Source of the DNA: JBKEAJ01 sp047972135
GTDB lineage: Bacteria > Bacteroidota > Bacteroidia > Bacteroidales > Prolixibacteraceae
Assembly (NCBI GenBank): GCA_047972135.1
Contig: JBKEAJ010000039.1
Location: forward strand, 1-18,061
Direction: 5' to 3'
DNA length: 18,061 bases
This document shows, piece after piece, positions 7,481 through 14,286 of this stretch. The notes below the pieces were generated by a model. It saw only the letters and a program-made list of their open reading frames with translations, was not told where the DNA came from and made no database searches. A program made the position numbers and the translations under genes. The stretch's first letter is position 1; each line of letters opens with the position of its first letter.

Positions 7481-7858
7481 ATGGCATTAAGCGTAAAAGG
7501 CAAGATAACACAGCTACTCACAGAGCAATCTGGCACCAGCAAAGCAGGAAAAGAATGGAAAAAACAGGAATTTGTAATAGAAAGTGATGAGCAATTCCCC
7601 AAGAGTATATGTTTTACTCTTTTTGGAGATAAGACCGCTCTTGTTGCCGAAGTTGCAATAGGCGATATCGTGGAAGTATTTTTCAACTTGGAGTCTAGGG
7701 AGTTTAACGGGAAGTGGTATCACAACATCAATGCATGGCGTATCGAAAAAATGGGTGCCAACACAAATACTACCGGCGACAACACAGCTCCTTTCCCGTC
7801 ATATTCAGAAAATGACATACCTCCCGAAGCTGCGCAAGGCGACGACCTTCCATTTTAG
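7481..7858 (+). CDS. DUF3127 protein (OB-fold-like) with SSB-like C-terminal tip
   Basis: This 125-residue protein matches the Bacteroidota DUF3127 family. The core is MALSVKGKITQLLTEQSGTS, then WKKQEFVIESDEQFPKSICFTLFG and DIVEVFFNLESREFNGKWYHNINAWRIEK (about 1-90). Its five-strand pattern and N-(I/L)xAWR ending suggest a small OB-fold related to single-strand DNA-binding proteins. A disordered, polar linker (91-118) leads to the last residues GDDLPF, like the acidic tip (DDDIPF) by which bacterial SSB recruits DNA-processing enzymes. No DNA-binding function is proven for the family. The dgt gene follows after 14 bp and is probably in the same transcript. It could act in DNA replication or repair, but that role is an inference. 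Confidence 0.85.
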   Translation: MALSVKGKITQLLTEQSGTSKAGKEWKKQEFVIESDEQFPKSICFTLFGDKTALVAEVAIGDIVEVFFNLESREFNGKWYHNINAWRIEKMGANTNTTGDNTAPFPSYSENDIPPEAAQGDDLPF

Positions 7859-7872
7859 TATCGGAACACATT

Positions 7873-9204
7873 ATGAACTGGGAGCAACTTCTTACAAGCC
7901 AAAGACTGGGCAGCAATAGCAATGAGCACAAGGACGACAGATCGCAATTTCAACGAGACTACGACCGCATTATTTTCTCTTCTCCCTTCAGGCGTTTACA
8001 AAATAAGACACAGGTGTTTCCTCTACCTGGCAGCATCTTCGTCCACAACAGGCTGACACACAGCCTAGAAGTCGCCTCTGTCGGTCGGTCGTTGGGACAT
8101 ATCGTGTCAGAACATCTACTCAACGAGGGTAAATTTTCATCCTCCAATCCGCTTATAAGCAAAATAGACTCAGTGGTTTCGGCAGCCTGTCTTGCCCACG
8201 ATTTAGGTAATCCTCCTTTCGGACATTCCGGCGAGGATACCATTGCCAATTTTTTCCGCAACGGCAATGGCGGGGAGTTGAAAAATCAAATGGAAAAAGA
8301 AGAATTTGCCGACTTAACGCATTTTGACGGAAATGCCAATGCTTTTCGCAATCTCAGTCATCAGTTTAAAGGAAGGCGAGAAGGAGGTTTTGCCCTCACC
8401 TACACCACCCTTGCTTCGATGGTTAAGTATCCCTATGAGTCGGTTCTCGCAACAAAACAAAAATTCGGATTCTTTCAGAGTGAAAAAACCTCATACGACG
8501 AGATAGCCAACAATCTAGGTATCAAAGTCATATCAGACAAACCCATAAAACGAGTTAGGCATCCCTTGGTGTATTTGGTAGAAGCAGCAGACGATATTTG
8601 CTATCAGGTGATGGACTTGGAAGACTCCTACAAGTTGAAAATTTTTGACTACCAAACAACCAAAGACATATTCTTCAATTTCTTAGATACACCCGACAAT
8701 AAACATAGGATACGAGAGATAGAGAATAACTTTAAAATAGTAACAGACAACAACGAACGCATTTCCTACCTTCGCGCATCGGTAATAAGCCTATTAATAA
8801 ACTCATGTTCAGAGGTTTTTATAGAAAACGAAGAAAGCATACTCAGTGGCACATTCACCCAATCTCTGATAGACTCAACAGCACCACATATTTTGGAGAA
8901 ATGCGAAGAGCTGAGGCAGTTCTCCATTGAAAAGATATACAATAACCCCTCGGTAGTGGAAGTAGAAATACTTGGACATCGGGTTATCAAAACCCTGCTC
9001 AACGAGTTTTTCTATGCAGTTACCAATCCGAGGCAACTGGATTCTAAGAAGTTATTATCCTTAATACCTGAACAATATACTCCTTCAAGTGAGTCAGCCT
9101 ATCATAAGTCACAGAGCATATTAGATTATATCACTGGCATGACCGATGTTTATGCCTTTGAGCTATACAGAAAACTTACAGGAATAGATTTACCAAAAGT
9201 TTGA
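7873..9204 (+). CDS. dgt: Deoxyguanosinetriphosphate triphosphohydrolase (dGTPase, HD superfamily)
   Basis: The 443-residue protein is a complete dGTPase-type HD phosphohydrolase, which hydrolyses dGTP (and often other dNTPs) to the nucleoside and triphosphate. Visible signatures are the N-terminal RDYDRIIFSSPFRRLQNKTQV (29-49) and the HD metal ligands: His63 in RLTHSLEV, His109-Asp110 in CLAHDLGNPPFGHSGE, and Asp240/241 in VEAADDICYQ. The family motif HFDGNANAFR (150-159) and the nucleotide-pocket stretch LTYTTLASMVKYP (175-187) are also present. Starting at 7873 places MNWEQLL directly before the core; homologues start similarly. It lies 14 bp after the DUF3127 gene. Such enzymes keep dNTP pools balanced, and some relatives restrict phage by depleting dNTPs. 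Nothing here specifically indicates a defence role. Confidence 0.93.
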   Translation: MNWEQLLTSQRLGSNSNEHKDDRSQFQRDYDRIIFSSPFRRLQNKTQVFPLPGSIFVHNRLTHSLEVASVGRSLGHIVSEHLLNEGKFSSSNPLISKIDSVVSAACLAHDLGNPPFGHSGEDTIANFFRNGNGGELKNQMEKEEFADLTHFDGNANAFRNLSHQFKGRREGGFALTYTTLASMVKYPYESVLATKQKFGFFQSEKTSYDEIANNLGIKVISDKPIKRVRHPLVYLVEAADDICYQVMDLEDSYKLKIFDYQTTKDIFFNFLDTPDNKHRIREIENNFKIVTDNNERISYLRASVISLLINSCSEVFIENEESILSGTFTQSLIDSTAPHILEKCEELRQFSIEKIYNNPSVVEVEILGHRVIKTLLNEFFYAVTNPRQLDSKKLLSLIPEQYTPSSESAYHKSQSILDYITGMTDVYAFELYRKLTGIDLPKV

Positions 9205-9241
9205 TATACAACAAAGCCCTTCCACTTTAACCACTATTTAC

Positions 9242-9249
9242 TATATTTG
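9242..9249 (+). promoter_or_regulatory. Putative -7 box of the secreted YD-repeat-like gene
   Basis: TATATTTG is an exact TAnnTTTG match, 28 bp before the ATG at 9278. The same octamer followed by C precedes gcvP. No obvious -33 element is present. Confidence 0.45.
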
Positions 9250-9277
9250 CAATCAAAATAAGAAATAGTGTTTATCA

Positions 9278-10054
9278 ATGAAAAAGAACATAATAATTGC
9301 GCTTCTGATTAGCCTCATAAGCAGTGAGTACTTGCAGGGTCAAAATCTAAACCCATTAGAACATATGCCCTTCGGCAAGGTAAAAAGCATCAAAGTAAAA
9401 TACTCTATACTAGACTCTTTCATAATGACTGAGAACGAAGAAACAGTAATGGATAATTATTACGTTGAATATGACATAAACGGAGTATTTTCCAAGAAAG
9501 AGTTTTACAGCAAAGGAGGGAAAGTTATAATAAATATAAAGGCACAAGTCAATTGGCGCGATGGGAAGTTGATAGCCAAGGATTATTTTGTGATTCTCGA
9601 CGAGCCTGTAAAAAAGGAGATATTCATCTACGACGACAATGGCACTATCATCGCTTGCACCGAATATAATCAACATGGAGGAGAGATGTCAAACACTACA
9701 TACACCTACAATGACAAAAAACAACTTATAGAAGCAAAGACAAAAGCTAAAGGAAAGGAATACTCTGAGACAAAGGAGTACAAATACAACGACAAGGATA
9801 TATCTACATTTTATTATCCGCCAAATAACTCAGACACGCCCGAGAGCATTTTACAATGTACAAAAAATTCGCAAGGTGACATATTGGAGAGGCGATACAC
9901 CAAATCGGCAATATCGGACACACCTCAAATCACCACTTACGAATACGAGTATGACGATAATAACAATTGGATTAAACAAACAAGCTATAAAGACGGGAAA
10001 TCATACCTGAGCGCAGAACGCGAGATAGAATATTACGAAAACGCAGAAGAATAG
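9278..10054 (+). CDS. Secreted protein of unknown function with YD/RHS-like repeats
   Basis: The 258-residue protein starts with a signal peptide (MKKNIIIALLISLISSEYLQG) and is therefore exported. No enzyme motif is recognised. From about residue 60 it shows repeating beta-hairpin units of the form Tyr-x-Tyr-(D/N)-x-(D/N)-G/K-x-L/I. Examples are YYVEYDINGVFSKKEFY, IFIYDDNGTIIACTEYN, YTYNDKKQLIEAK and YEYDDNNNWIKQTSYKDGK. These resemble the toxin-complex/RHS YD repeats and the short 'YEYDxxGNWI' proteins common in Bacteroidota. It has its own putative promoter and converges with the HU-SPOR gene after a 17-bp gap. A surface or periplasmic binding role is possible but unsupported. Confidence 0.75.
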   Translation: MKKNIIIALLISLISSEYLQGQNLNPLEHMPFGKVKSIKVKYSILDSFIMTENEETVMDNYYVEYDINGVFSKKEFYSKGGKVIINIKAQVNWRDGKLIAKDYFVILDEPVKKEIFIYDDNGTIIACTEYNQHGGEMSNTTYTYNDKKQLIEAKTKAKGKEYSETKEYKYNDKDISTFYYPPNNSDTPESILQCTKNSQGDILERRYTKSAISDTPQITTYEYEYDDNNNWIKQTSYKDGKSYLSAEREIEYYENAEE

Positions 10055-10071
10055 CAGTCTCGTGTCGCCAT

Positions 10072-11055
10072 TTATTCATTAACATCGAGAACCCAACATC
10101 CCCTAATATCTTCCGACACTCGGAGTGTTAACTCCAGGCTATCGGCAGAAAAGCGGGAATTATACGCTCCAATAGCGACGTGATACAGCCCACCTCGTCG
10201 TCCTACAAATACAGGGGAATAGCCTTTATCTTTCAGTTCCCAGTATAATTTTTCGGCATTTGCACGCATACTAAATTGCCCTGCAATAACGAAGTACTTA
10301 CAAGAGGTCATATCCAAAGTAAACATTTCACCTTCATCAGGACTAAGGTCATCGGCAGTATTACCTTTTGTTTCAGAATTGTTATCCGAGGGAATCTGCG
10401 GAGCAACAGCGACTTCCTCATCTTCTTTTGTATTTTGTACCACGCCTGATCCGGAGTGAGTATTATAAGTTGTGAGTGTCTTAACAAAGCTACTACGAGT
10501 TTCATCAGGAATTGCAAACCAAGCTCCCACCAAAAGCACAATTATTATCATTATCACCGCAAATGCAGAAATACCTTTTCTTTTTTTGGGGTTTACCTTC
10601 TCCTCTTTCTTAATTTCTTCTTCAACGATTTGTTTGTTATCCTTTTGTCCTGCCAAAGAAATGGCAATGGGCTTGTTTTTCAGAATATCGTCAATGCTTG
10701 CTGAGTCATCAATTGCAAACTCTATTTTATTATCTTTGGTCACACTAAAAGTCCCAAATCCTGGCAACAGCACCTTTTTTTTCACAAACAATGCTCTATT
10801 TAGCTCTTCTACCTGCTTGCTGATATCTGTGCGAGCATCATTATATGAAACCCTCTTCACTCTAGCCCAATTGGAAACCACGACACCATCGTCAATAGGA
10901 TTATTGCAATTAAAAGCAATCTCAAAAAATGGCGGACTTATGCTGCCGCCATTAATACAAGCACTCATCCGACTCTTTACAACAGTACCGAAACGAGGAA
11001 TTACAACAATTCCCTGCTCGTCCAAAATAGTTAACAATAAATCTCCCAGTCTCAT
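10072..11055 (-). CDS. HU/CCDC81-like domain, transmembrane helix and SPOR domain protein
   Basis: The 327-residue protein has three parts. Residues 1 to about 135 hold the HU-CCDC81-like region, with two tandem modules. The first has IPRFGTVVKSR (19-29); the second has VSYNDARTDISKQVEELNRALFVKKKVLLPGFGTFSV (69-105). A basic stretch (KKEEKVNPKKRK, 149-160) precedes one transmembrane helix (162-181, SAFAVIMIIIVLLVGAWFAI). A disordered acidic linker leads to a C-terminal SPOR domain (252-326, SCKYFVIAGQFSMRANAEKL and following). This topology puts the HU-like part in the cytoplasm and SPOR in the periplasm, where SPOR domains bind denuded septal peptidoglycan. The protein thus looks like a link between the inner side and the division site. 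It lies 39 bp after the DUF349 gene on the same strand and is probably cotranscribed with it. Confidence 0.88.
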   Translation of the reverse strand: MRLGDLLLTILDEQGIVVIPRFGTVVKSRMSACINGGSISPPFFEIAFNCNNPIDDGVVVSNWARVKRVSYNDARTDISKQVEELNRALFVKKKVLLPGFGTFSVTKDNKIEFAIDDSASIDDILKNKPIAISLAGQKDNKQIVEEEIKKEEKVNPKKRKGISAFAVIMIIIVLLVGAWFAIPDETRSSFVKTLTTYNTHSGSGVVQNTKEDEEVAVAPQIPSDNNSETKGNTADDLSPDEGEMFTLDMTSCKYFVIAGQFSMRANAEKLYWELKDKGYSPVFVGRRGGLYHVAIGAYNSRFSADSLELTLRVSEDIRGCWVLDVNE

Positions 11056-11094
11056 ATAAAAATATTAGTGTAAAACTTGCATATATACCTCTCG

Positions 11095-13041
11095 CTAGTT
11101 CTCATCCTCCGTCAACGAGTTGTCTATAATTTTAATTTGTTCTTTAATCGTAGCTATTTGCTGTTCTATGTTCTCCACCTTTATATTAACCTCATTAATA
11201 AGCGCTTCTGCATTTTTCGTATTAGCAAAGAAGCCCACGTTGTTATCCAGCAGTGTTCTTTCCTCTTCAAGATGGCGCAACTTACTACTCAATTTCTCAC
11301 GCTCCCTATAAATCAAGTTTTCATTCAAGCCCTTTCCCTTTCCTTTAATTTTGCTGGTTAAGTCCATTATCTTTTGTTCCTGCTTATTAATCCTCAAGGT
11401 ATCGAAAGCAACATCAAGCGCCTTACTATACTGTTCATACACCTTATCCTTATCTTTGAAAGGTACAAAACCGATAGCATTCCACTGTTCCTGCAATGCT
11501 TTCACGGCTTCTAAGTCTTGTTCATATTCCCCTGTGGATTTCAGAGCTTTTACTTTTTCGATGACAGCAAGTTTTTTATCCATATTCATCTGTTCTTCCT
11601 CGATAGATGCTGAAAATTCTTCTTTCTTCCTGTCAAAGAATTTATTGCAAGCTGCTCTAAATCGCTTCCATACCTTGTCGCTTACTTTTCGATCTACCGG
11701 ACCAACGGTTTTCCACTCCTTTTGGAGATGTATGAGCTTATCGGTAGTGCGCCCCCATTCTGTACTATCTTGCAGTTCCTCTGCTTTTTCGCATAGCTCC
11801 AGTTTCAACTTATAATTATCCTCTTTCACTTCTTTTTGTCCGGAGAAGAAATTTCGCTTTCTTCCGAAGAAATCATCACACAAGCTCCTAAACCTCTTCC
11901 ACACCTTATCGTGGTCACTCTTTGGGGCACGTCCGATAGTCTTCCATTCCTCCTGAATAGAGATAACCGTTCCTGTTGCAGCATCCCAATCTTTAGGTGT
12001 TTCGGGGAGTTTTTCCAACAATGTCTGCACCTTTTCACACAAAGCTTCTTTTTTTTCCAGATTATCTTTTTCCTCTACTCTTCGCGATCCTATAAACTCA
12101 TGATGTTTATTATTGATAACCCTCGTTGCGACTTTAAACCGCTCCCAGATTTCTTCGTTCACTTCTCTAGGCACAGGTCCGATTTCTCGCCATTGCTCGT
12201 GAAAACGCTGAAGCTCATTAAACGCCTTATTTACATTATCTTCTTCCTGCAATTTCTCGACTTCCTCACAAATACGAGTTTTTCTTTGGAGATTTTTCTT
12301 CAAGTCTAATTCCCTGAGTTCCTTATTTATATTCACATAATCATAAAAGCACTCAACACTAAAATGGTAGGATCTCCAGATTTCTCTCACATTAGACTGT
12401 GGTACGTCTCCGACCTCTTTCCATTGCTGTTGCAAGTTTCTAAACTCATTAAAGGTCTGGTTCAGGGTTTCTTCCTTATCGACAAGTTTTTTAATCTCCT
12501 CTATTATACGTACTTTCTTCTTATAATTCTCTTCTTTCTCCTGCTCGTCGTTTTCTCTATCCTTAGCCCTCTTCGTTTTATACTCCTTAGTAAATCTTTT
12601 AATATCATCCTCATAAACATTAGGTTCTACCTTATAATCTGTGGCATCTCCGTTAATTTCAATATATTTTTCTCTGGCGACTTTCCGTTCGTCGTTCAGC
12701 TTATTATAGAAAACGCTCTGTATTATCTTTATTCGATTTTGTATATAACTATGGTTTTGCTCGCCTGCAACAATATCTCGGAGAGCGTTAACCAGACCGA
12801 CATAATCTAAAGTATTGTAATCAATATCGTCATCACTTGCTGCCTCTTGTTCCGCTTCGTCGTGTTCCGCTTCGTCGTGTTCCGCAGTATTTTGGGTACT
12901 ATTCTCATCAACAACCTCAGCCTCTTGCTCTTTTGCAGAGACTACATCTTCAGCAGCATCCTCCTTTTTATCCACGATTTTCTCATTCTCCTCATTTAGA
13001 GGCATCTCATTCAAGTTATCGTTGATTCCGTTAGTATCCAT
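11095..13041 (-). CDS. DUF349 repeat protein with acidic N terminus and C-terminal coiled coil
   Basis: This 648-residue, highly charged protein has no signal peptide. Residues 1-75 are acidic and low-complexity, including an EHDEA repeat. Five DUF349 repeats follow, marked by Trp in (Q/E)xWxxxGxxP-like motifs: QQWKEVGDVP (W207), EQWREIGPVP (W284), EEWKTIGRAP (W366), KEWKTVGPVD (W443) and EQWNAIGFVP (W520). The spacing is 77, 82, 77 and 77 residues. Each repeat continues with a (V/I)WxRF-like segment, for example KVWKRFRSLCDDFF. Residues about 551-645 form a coiled coil. The function of DUF349 proteins is not established; the family is widespread in Bacteroidota. The gene heads a probable two-gene unit with the HU-SPOR gene. 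Confidence 0.9.
   Translation of the reverse strand: MDTNGINDNLNEMPLNEENEKIVDKKEDAAEDVVSAKEQEAEVVDENSTQNTAEHDEAEHDEAEQEAASDDDIDYNTLDYVGLVNALRDIVAGEQNHSYIQNRIKIIQSVFYNKLNDERKVAREKYIEINGDATDYKVEPNVYEDDIKRFTKEYKTKRAKDRENDEQEKEENYKKKVRIIEEIKKLVDKEETLNQTFNEFRNLQQQWKEVGDVPQSNVREIWRSYHFSVECFYDYVNINKELRELDLKKNLQRKTRICEEVEKLQEEDNVNKAFNELQRFHEQWREIGPVPREVNEEIWERFKVATRVINNKHHEFIGSRRVEEKDNLEKKEALCEKVQTLLEKLPETPKDWDAATGTVISIQEEWKTIGRAPKSDHDKVWKRFRSLCDDFFGRKRNFFSGQKEVKEDNYKLKLELCEKAEELQDSTEWGRTTDKLIHLQKEWKTVGPVDRKVSDKVWKRFRAACNKFFDRKKEEFSASIEEEQMNMDKKLAVIEKVKALKSTGEYEQDLEAVKALQEQWNAIGFVPFKDKDKVYEQYSKALDVAFDTLRINKQEQKIMDLTSKIKGKGKGLNENLIYREREKLSSKLRHLEEERTLLDNNVGFFANTKNAEALINEVNIKVENIEQQIATIKEQIKIIDNSLTEDEN
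12850..12885. repeat. 15-nt in-frame tandem repeat in the DUF349 gene
   Basis: Two perfect copies of a 15-nt unit (12850-12864 and 12865-12879) and six bases of a third encode EHDEA twice in the acidic N-terminal region. The unit is a multiple of three, so copy number could change by slippage without breaking the frame. Confidence 0.8.
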
Positions 13042-13072
13042 ATTATTTATATTATTGATTATACAGTGTTCA

Positions 13073-13080
13073 CAAATCTA
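13073..13080 (-). promoter_or_regulatory. Putative -7 box of the DUF349 gene
   Basis: The minus strand reads TAGATTTG, a TAnnTTTG match, 31 bp upstream of the DUF349 ATG. No -33 element at normal spacing was found. Confidence 0.4.
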
Positions 13081-13116
13081 CAAAAAAAATATCATCTTAA
13101 AAAAAATGCTCAAGAA

Positions 13117-13210
13117 AAAAGTCCTACATTGTTCAACTCTTCCTTAGTAATATCTATCCTCATCTGTTTATATTTTTGCAATTATATCAACAAACAAAAG
13201 TAGGACTTTT
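13117..13210. repeat. 11-bp inverted repeat with a related third copy
   Basis: AAAAGTCCTAC (13117-13127) is the exact reverse complement of GTAGGACTTTT (13200-13210), with 72 nt between them. A near-identical AAAGTCCCAC lies at 13238-13247. The left arm faces the DUF349 promoter, and the putative pduO -7 box lies between the arms. Paired regulator sites or a remnant small repeat are both possible. Confidence 0.45.
13171..13178 (+). promoter_or_regulatory. Candidate -7 box for the pduO-type gene
   Basis: TATTTTTG matches TAnnTTTG and lies between the two arms of the 11-bp inverted repeat. It would give a leader of about 170 nt, long for this phylum, so a nearer start cannot be excluded. Confidence 0.3.
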
Positions 13211-13303
13211 AAAATTATTTCAAAGCAATAATTAAATAAAGTCCCACTATTTTGGTATAAAAAAATCTATATACCTTTACGCTTCAATTTTTTAAAAATC
13301 TTT

Positions 13304-13333
13304 GTCCGATATCCTAAAATATGAATATCCGAC
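13304..13333 (+). promoter_or_regulatory. Imperfect hairpin in the leader of the pduO-type gene
   Basis: GTCCGATATCC (13304-13314) and GAATATCCGAC (13323-13333) pair at 9 of 11 positions around an 8-nt loop, ending 24 nt before the ATG. It could be an operator or leader hairpin; the function is unknown. Confidence 0.25.
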
Positions 13334-13357
13334 AGTTATATCAAAACAACACAAACA

Positions 13358-13897
13358 ATGAAAATATACACAAAAACAGGTGACAATGGCACGACAGCCT
13401 TGGCATACGGGGGTCGCAGAAAGAAGTACGACTTACGCTTAGAGTCCTACGGAACGGTAGACGAGCTAAACTCTATATTCGGTATTTTAATTAACTCAAC
13501 GATACCCGCAAGCGAAAAAACATTCCTGCAACACTCTCAGCACAAGCTATTTGAAATAGGCTCCATACTGGCATCTGTCGATATCGACAAACTTCCCTAT
13601 CGCATCAGCGACGGTGATATCTCAGAAATAGAATCACACATCGATAATCTTGATACAGACCTAGCACCTTTGAGAAATTTTGTTCTTCCTGGAAGCTGTA
13701 TTTCTAACGCCTATTGTCATCTTGCCCGAACAGTCTGTCGCAGAGCAGAGAGGTGCGTTGTAGAGCTTAGTGACAATGAAGCAACAGACGGTAATCTCAT
13801 CAAGTATCTCAACAGAATGTCCGATTATCTGTTCACTCTATCTCGAACTATCAGTAAATCAGAGAACAAAGAAGACATCTTTTGGAACAGTAAATGA
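13358..13897 (+). CDS. PduO-type cob(I)yrinic acid a,c-diamide adenosyltransferase
   Basis: The 179-residue protein is a full-length PduO/ATR-type adenosyltransferase, which transfers the 5'-deoxyadenosyl group of ATP to cob(I)alamin to make coenzyme B12. The ATP-binding N terminus TKTGDNGTTAL (5-15) is intact, followed by RLESYGTVDELNS (27-39). The conserved NFVLPG (107-112), ARTVCRRAER (123-132) and YLNRMSDYLFTLSR (150-163) complete the family pattern of a trimeric helical bundle. Adenosylcobalamin is the cofactor of methylmalonyl-CoA mutase, which fits the carboxyltransferase and biotin carrier at the left of the window and a succinate-propionate route. The neighbours are not cobalamin genes, so it is probably a stand-alone housekeeping gene. 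Confidence 0.95.
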   Translation: MKIYTKTGDNGTTALAYGGRRKKYDLRLESYGTVDELNSIFGILINSTIPASEKTFLQHSQHKLFEIGSILASVDIDKLPYRISDGDISEIESHIDNLDTDLAPLRNFVLPGSCISNAYCHLARTVCRRAERCVVELSDNEATDGNLIKYLNRMSDYLFTLSRTISKSENKEDIFWNSK

Positions 13898-13924
13898 AAC
13901 TAGGAAAAATAATCGTATAAAAAG

Positions 13925-13954
13925 TTTGAAGCTAATATTTTTTTTCTATTTTCG
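13925..13954 (+). promoter_or_regulatory. Putative promoter of the DUF2795-type small gene
   Basis: TTTG (13925-13928) and TATTTTCG (13947-13954) are separated by 18 nt, close to the Bacteroidota -33/-7 arrangement; the -7 box has one base off TAnnTTTG. The gene ATG lies 48 bp downstream. Confidence 0.45.
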
Positions 13955-14002
13955 CGGAAAATTAGAATATTATTTATAGTTACATCAAATAACATAGTAA
14001 GC

Positions 14003-14224
14003 ATGTATTGGACACTAGAACTAGCCTCAAAGCTGGAGGATGCACCTTGGCCGGCATCCAAAGACGAGTTAATTGATTTTGCAATTAGGTCGGGGGCACC
14101 ATTGGAAGTAATAGAGAATCTTCAAGAAATCGAGGATGAAGGAGAAGTTTACGAAAGTATCGAGGATATTTGGCCAGACTATCCCAGCAACGACGATTTT
14201 TTCTTCAATGAAGAAGAATACTGA
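14003..14224 (+). CDS. Small conserved DUF2795-type protein
   Basis: The 73-residue, acidic protein begins MYWTLELASKLEDAPWP and continues SKDELIDFAIRSGAPLEVIENLQE. It ends with EDIWPDYPSNDDFFFNEEEY. This is the highly conserved small protein annotated as DUF2795 in Bacteroidota. It has no signal peptide, no membrane segment and no catalytic motif. The helical ASKDELIDFA...GAPLEVIENL part is the DUF2795 core, found elsewhere in proteins with a predicted helix-turn-helix-like fold. The function is unknown. It has its own putative promoter and a clear terminator, so it is monocistronic. The length is normal and it appears intact. Confidence 0.9.
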   Translation: MYWTLELASKLEDAPWPASKDELIDFAIRSGAPLEVIENLQEIEDEGEVYESIEDIWPDYPSNDDFFFNEEEY

Positions 14225-14240
14225 ATACCTAGCTACAACG

Positions 14241-14275
14241 AAATAGGGTAATAGTTTCTATTGCCCTATTTTTTT
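14241..14275 (+). terminator. Rho-independent terminator after the DUF2795-type gene
   Basis: AAATAGGG-T-AATAG (14241-14254) pairs with CTATT-G-CCCTATTT (14258-14271) with one U-G wobble and a 3-nt loop, followed by T residues to 14275. It lies in the 62-bp gap between convergent genes. It serves the plus strand well, while the opposite direction has only three T after the stem. Confidence 0.85.
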
Positions 14276-14286
14276 ATACAATCTAT

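Larger units (their letters stand above)
13042..13357. other. Divergent intergenic region between the DUF349 and pduO-type genes
   Basis: This AT-rich 316-bp spacer contains no gene. It holds putative promoters for both flanking genes, a perfect 11-bp inverted repeat (13117-13127 with 13200-13210), a third near-copy of the same motif (13238-13247), and an imperfect hairpin in the pduO leader (13304-13333). No recognisable B12-box or cobalamin riboswitch is seen. Confidence 0.6.

Noticed and set aside
7873..9204. dgt as part of an anti-phage dNTP-depletion system
   Set aside because: No defence neighbours, regulators or mobile elements; the sequence and context fit a housekeeping dGTPase.
10472..11059. 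195-codon plus-strand open frame opposite the HU-SPOR gene
   Set aside because: Ser/Leu/Phe-rich antisense shadow of a clearly real gene; no domain or signal supports it.
11836..12309. 157-codon plus-strand open frame opposite the DUF349 gene
   Set aside because: Antisense shadow produced by Lys/Glu-rich codons; no independent support.
13042..13357. Possible cobalamin riboswitch before the adenosyltransferase gene
   Set aside because: No B12-box-like sequence or the expected multi-stem arrangement could be found; only short inverted repeats are present.
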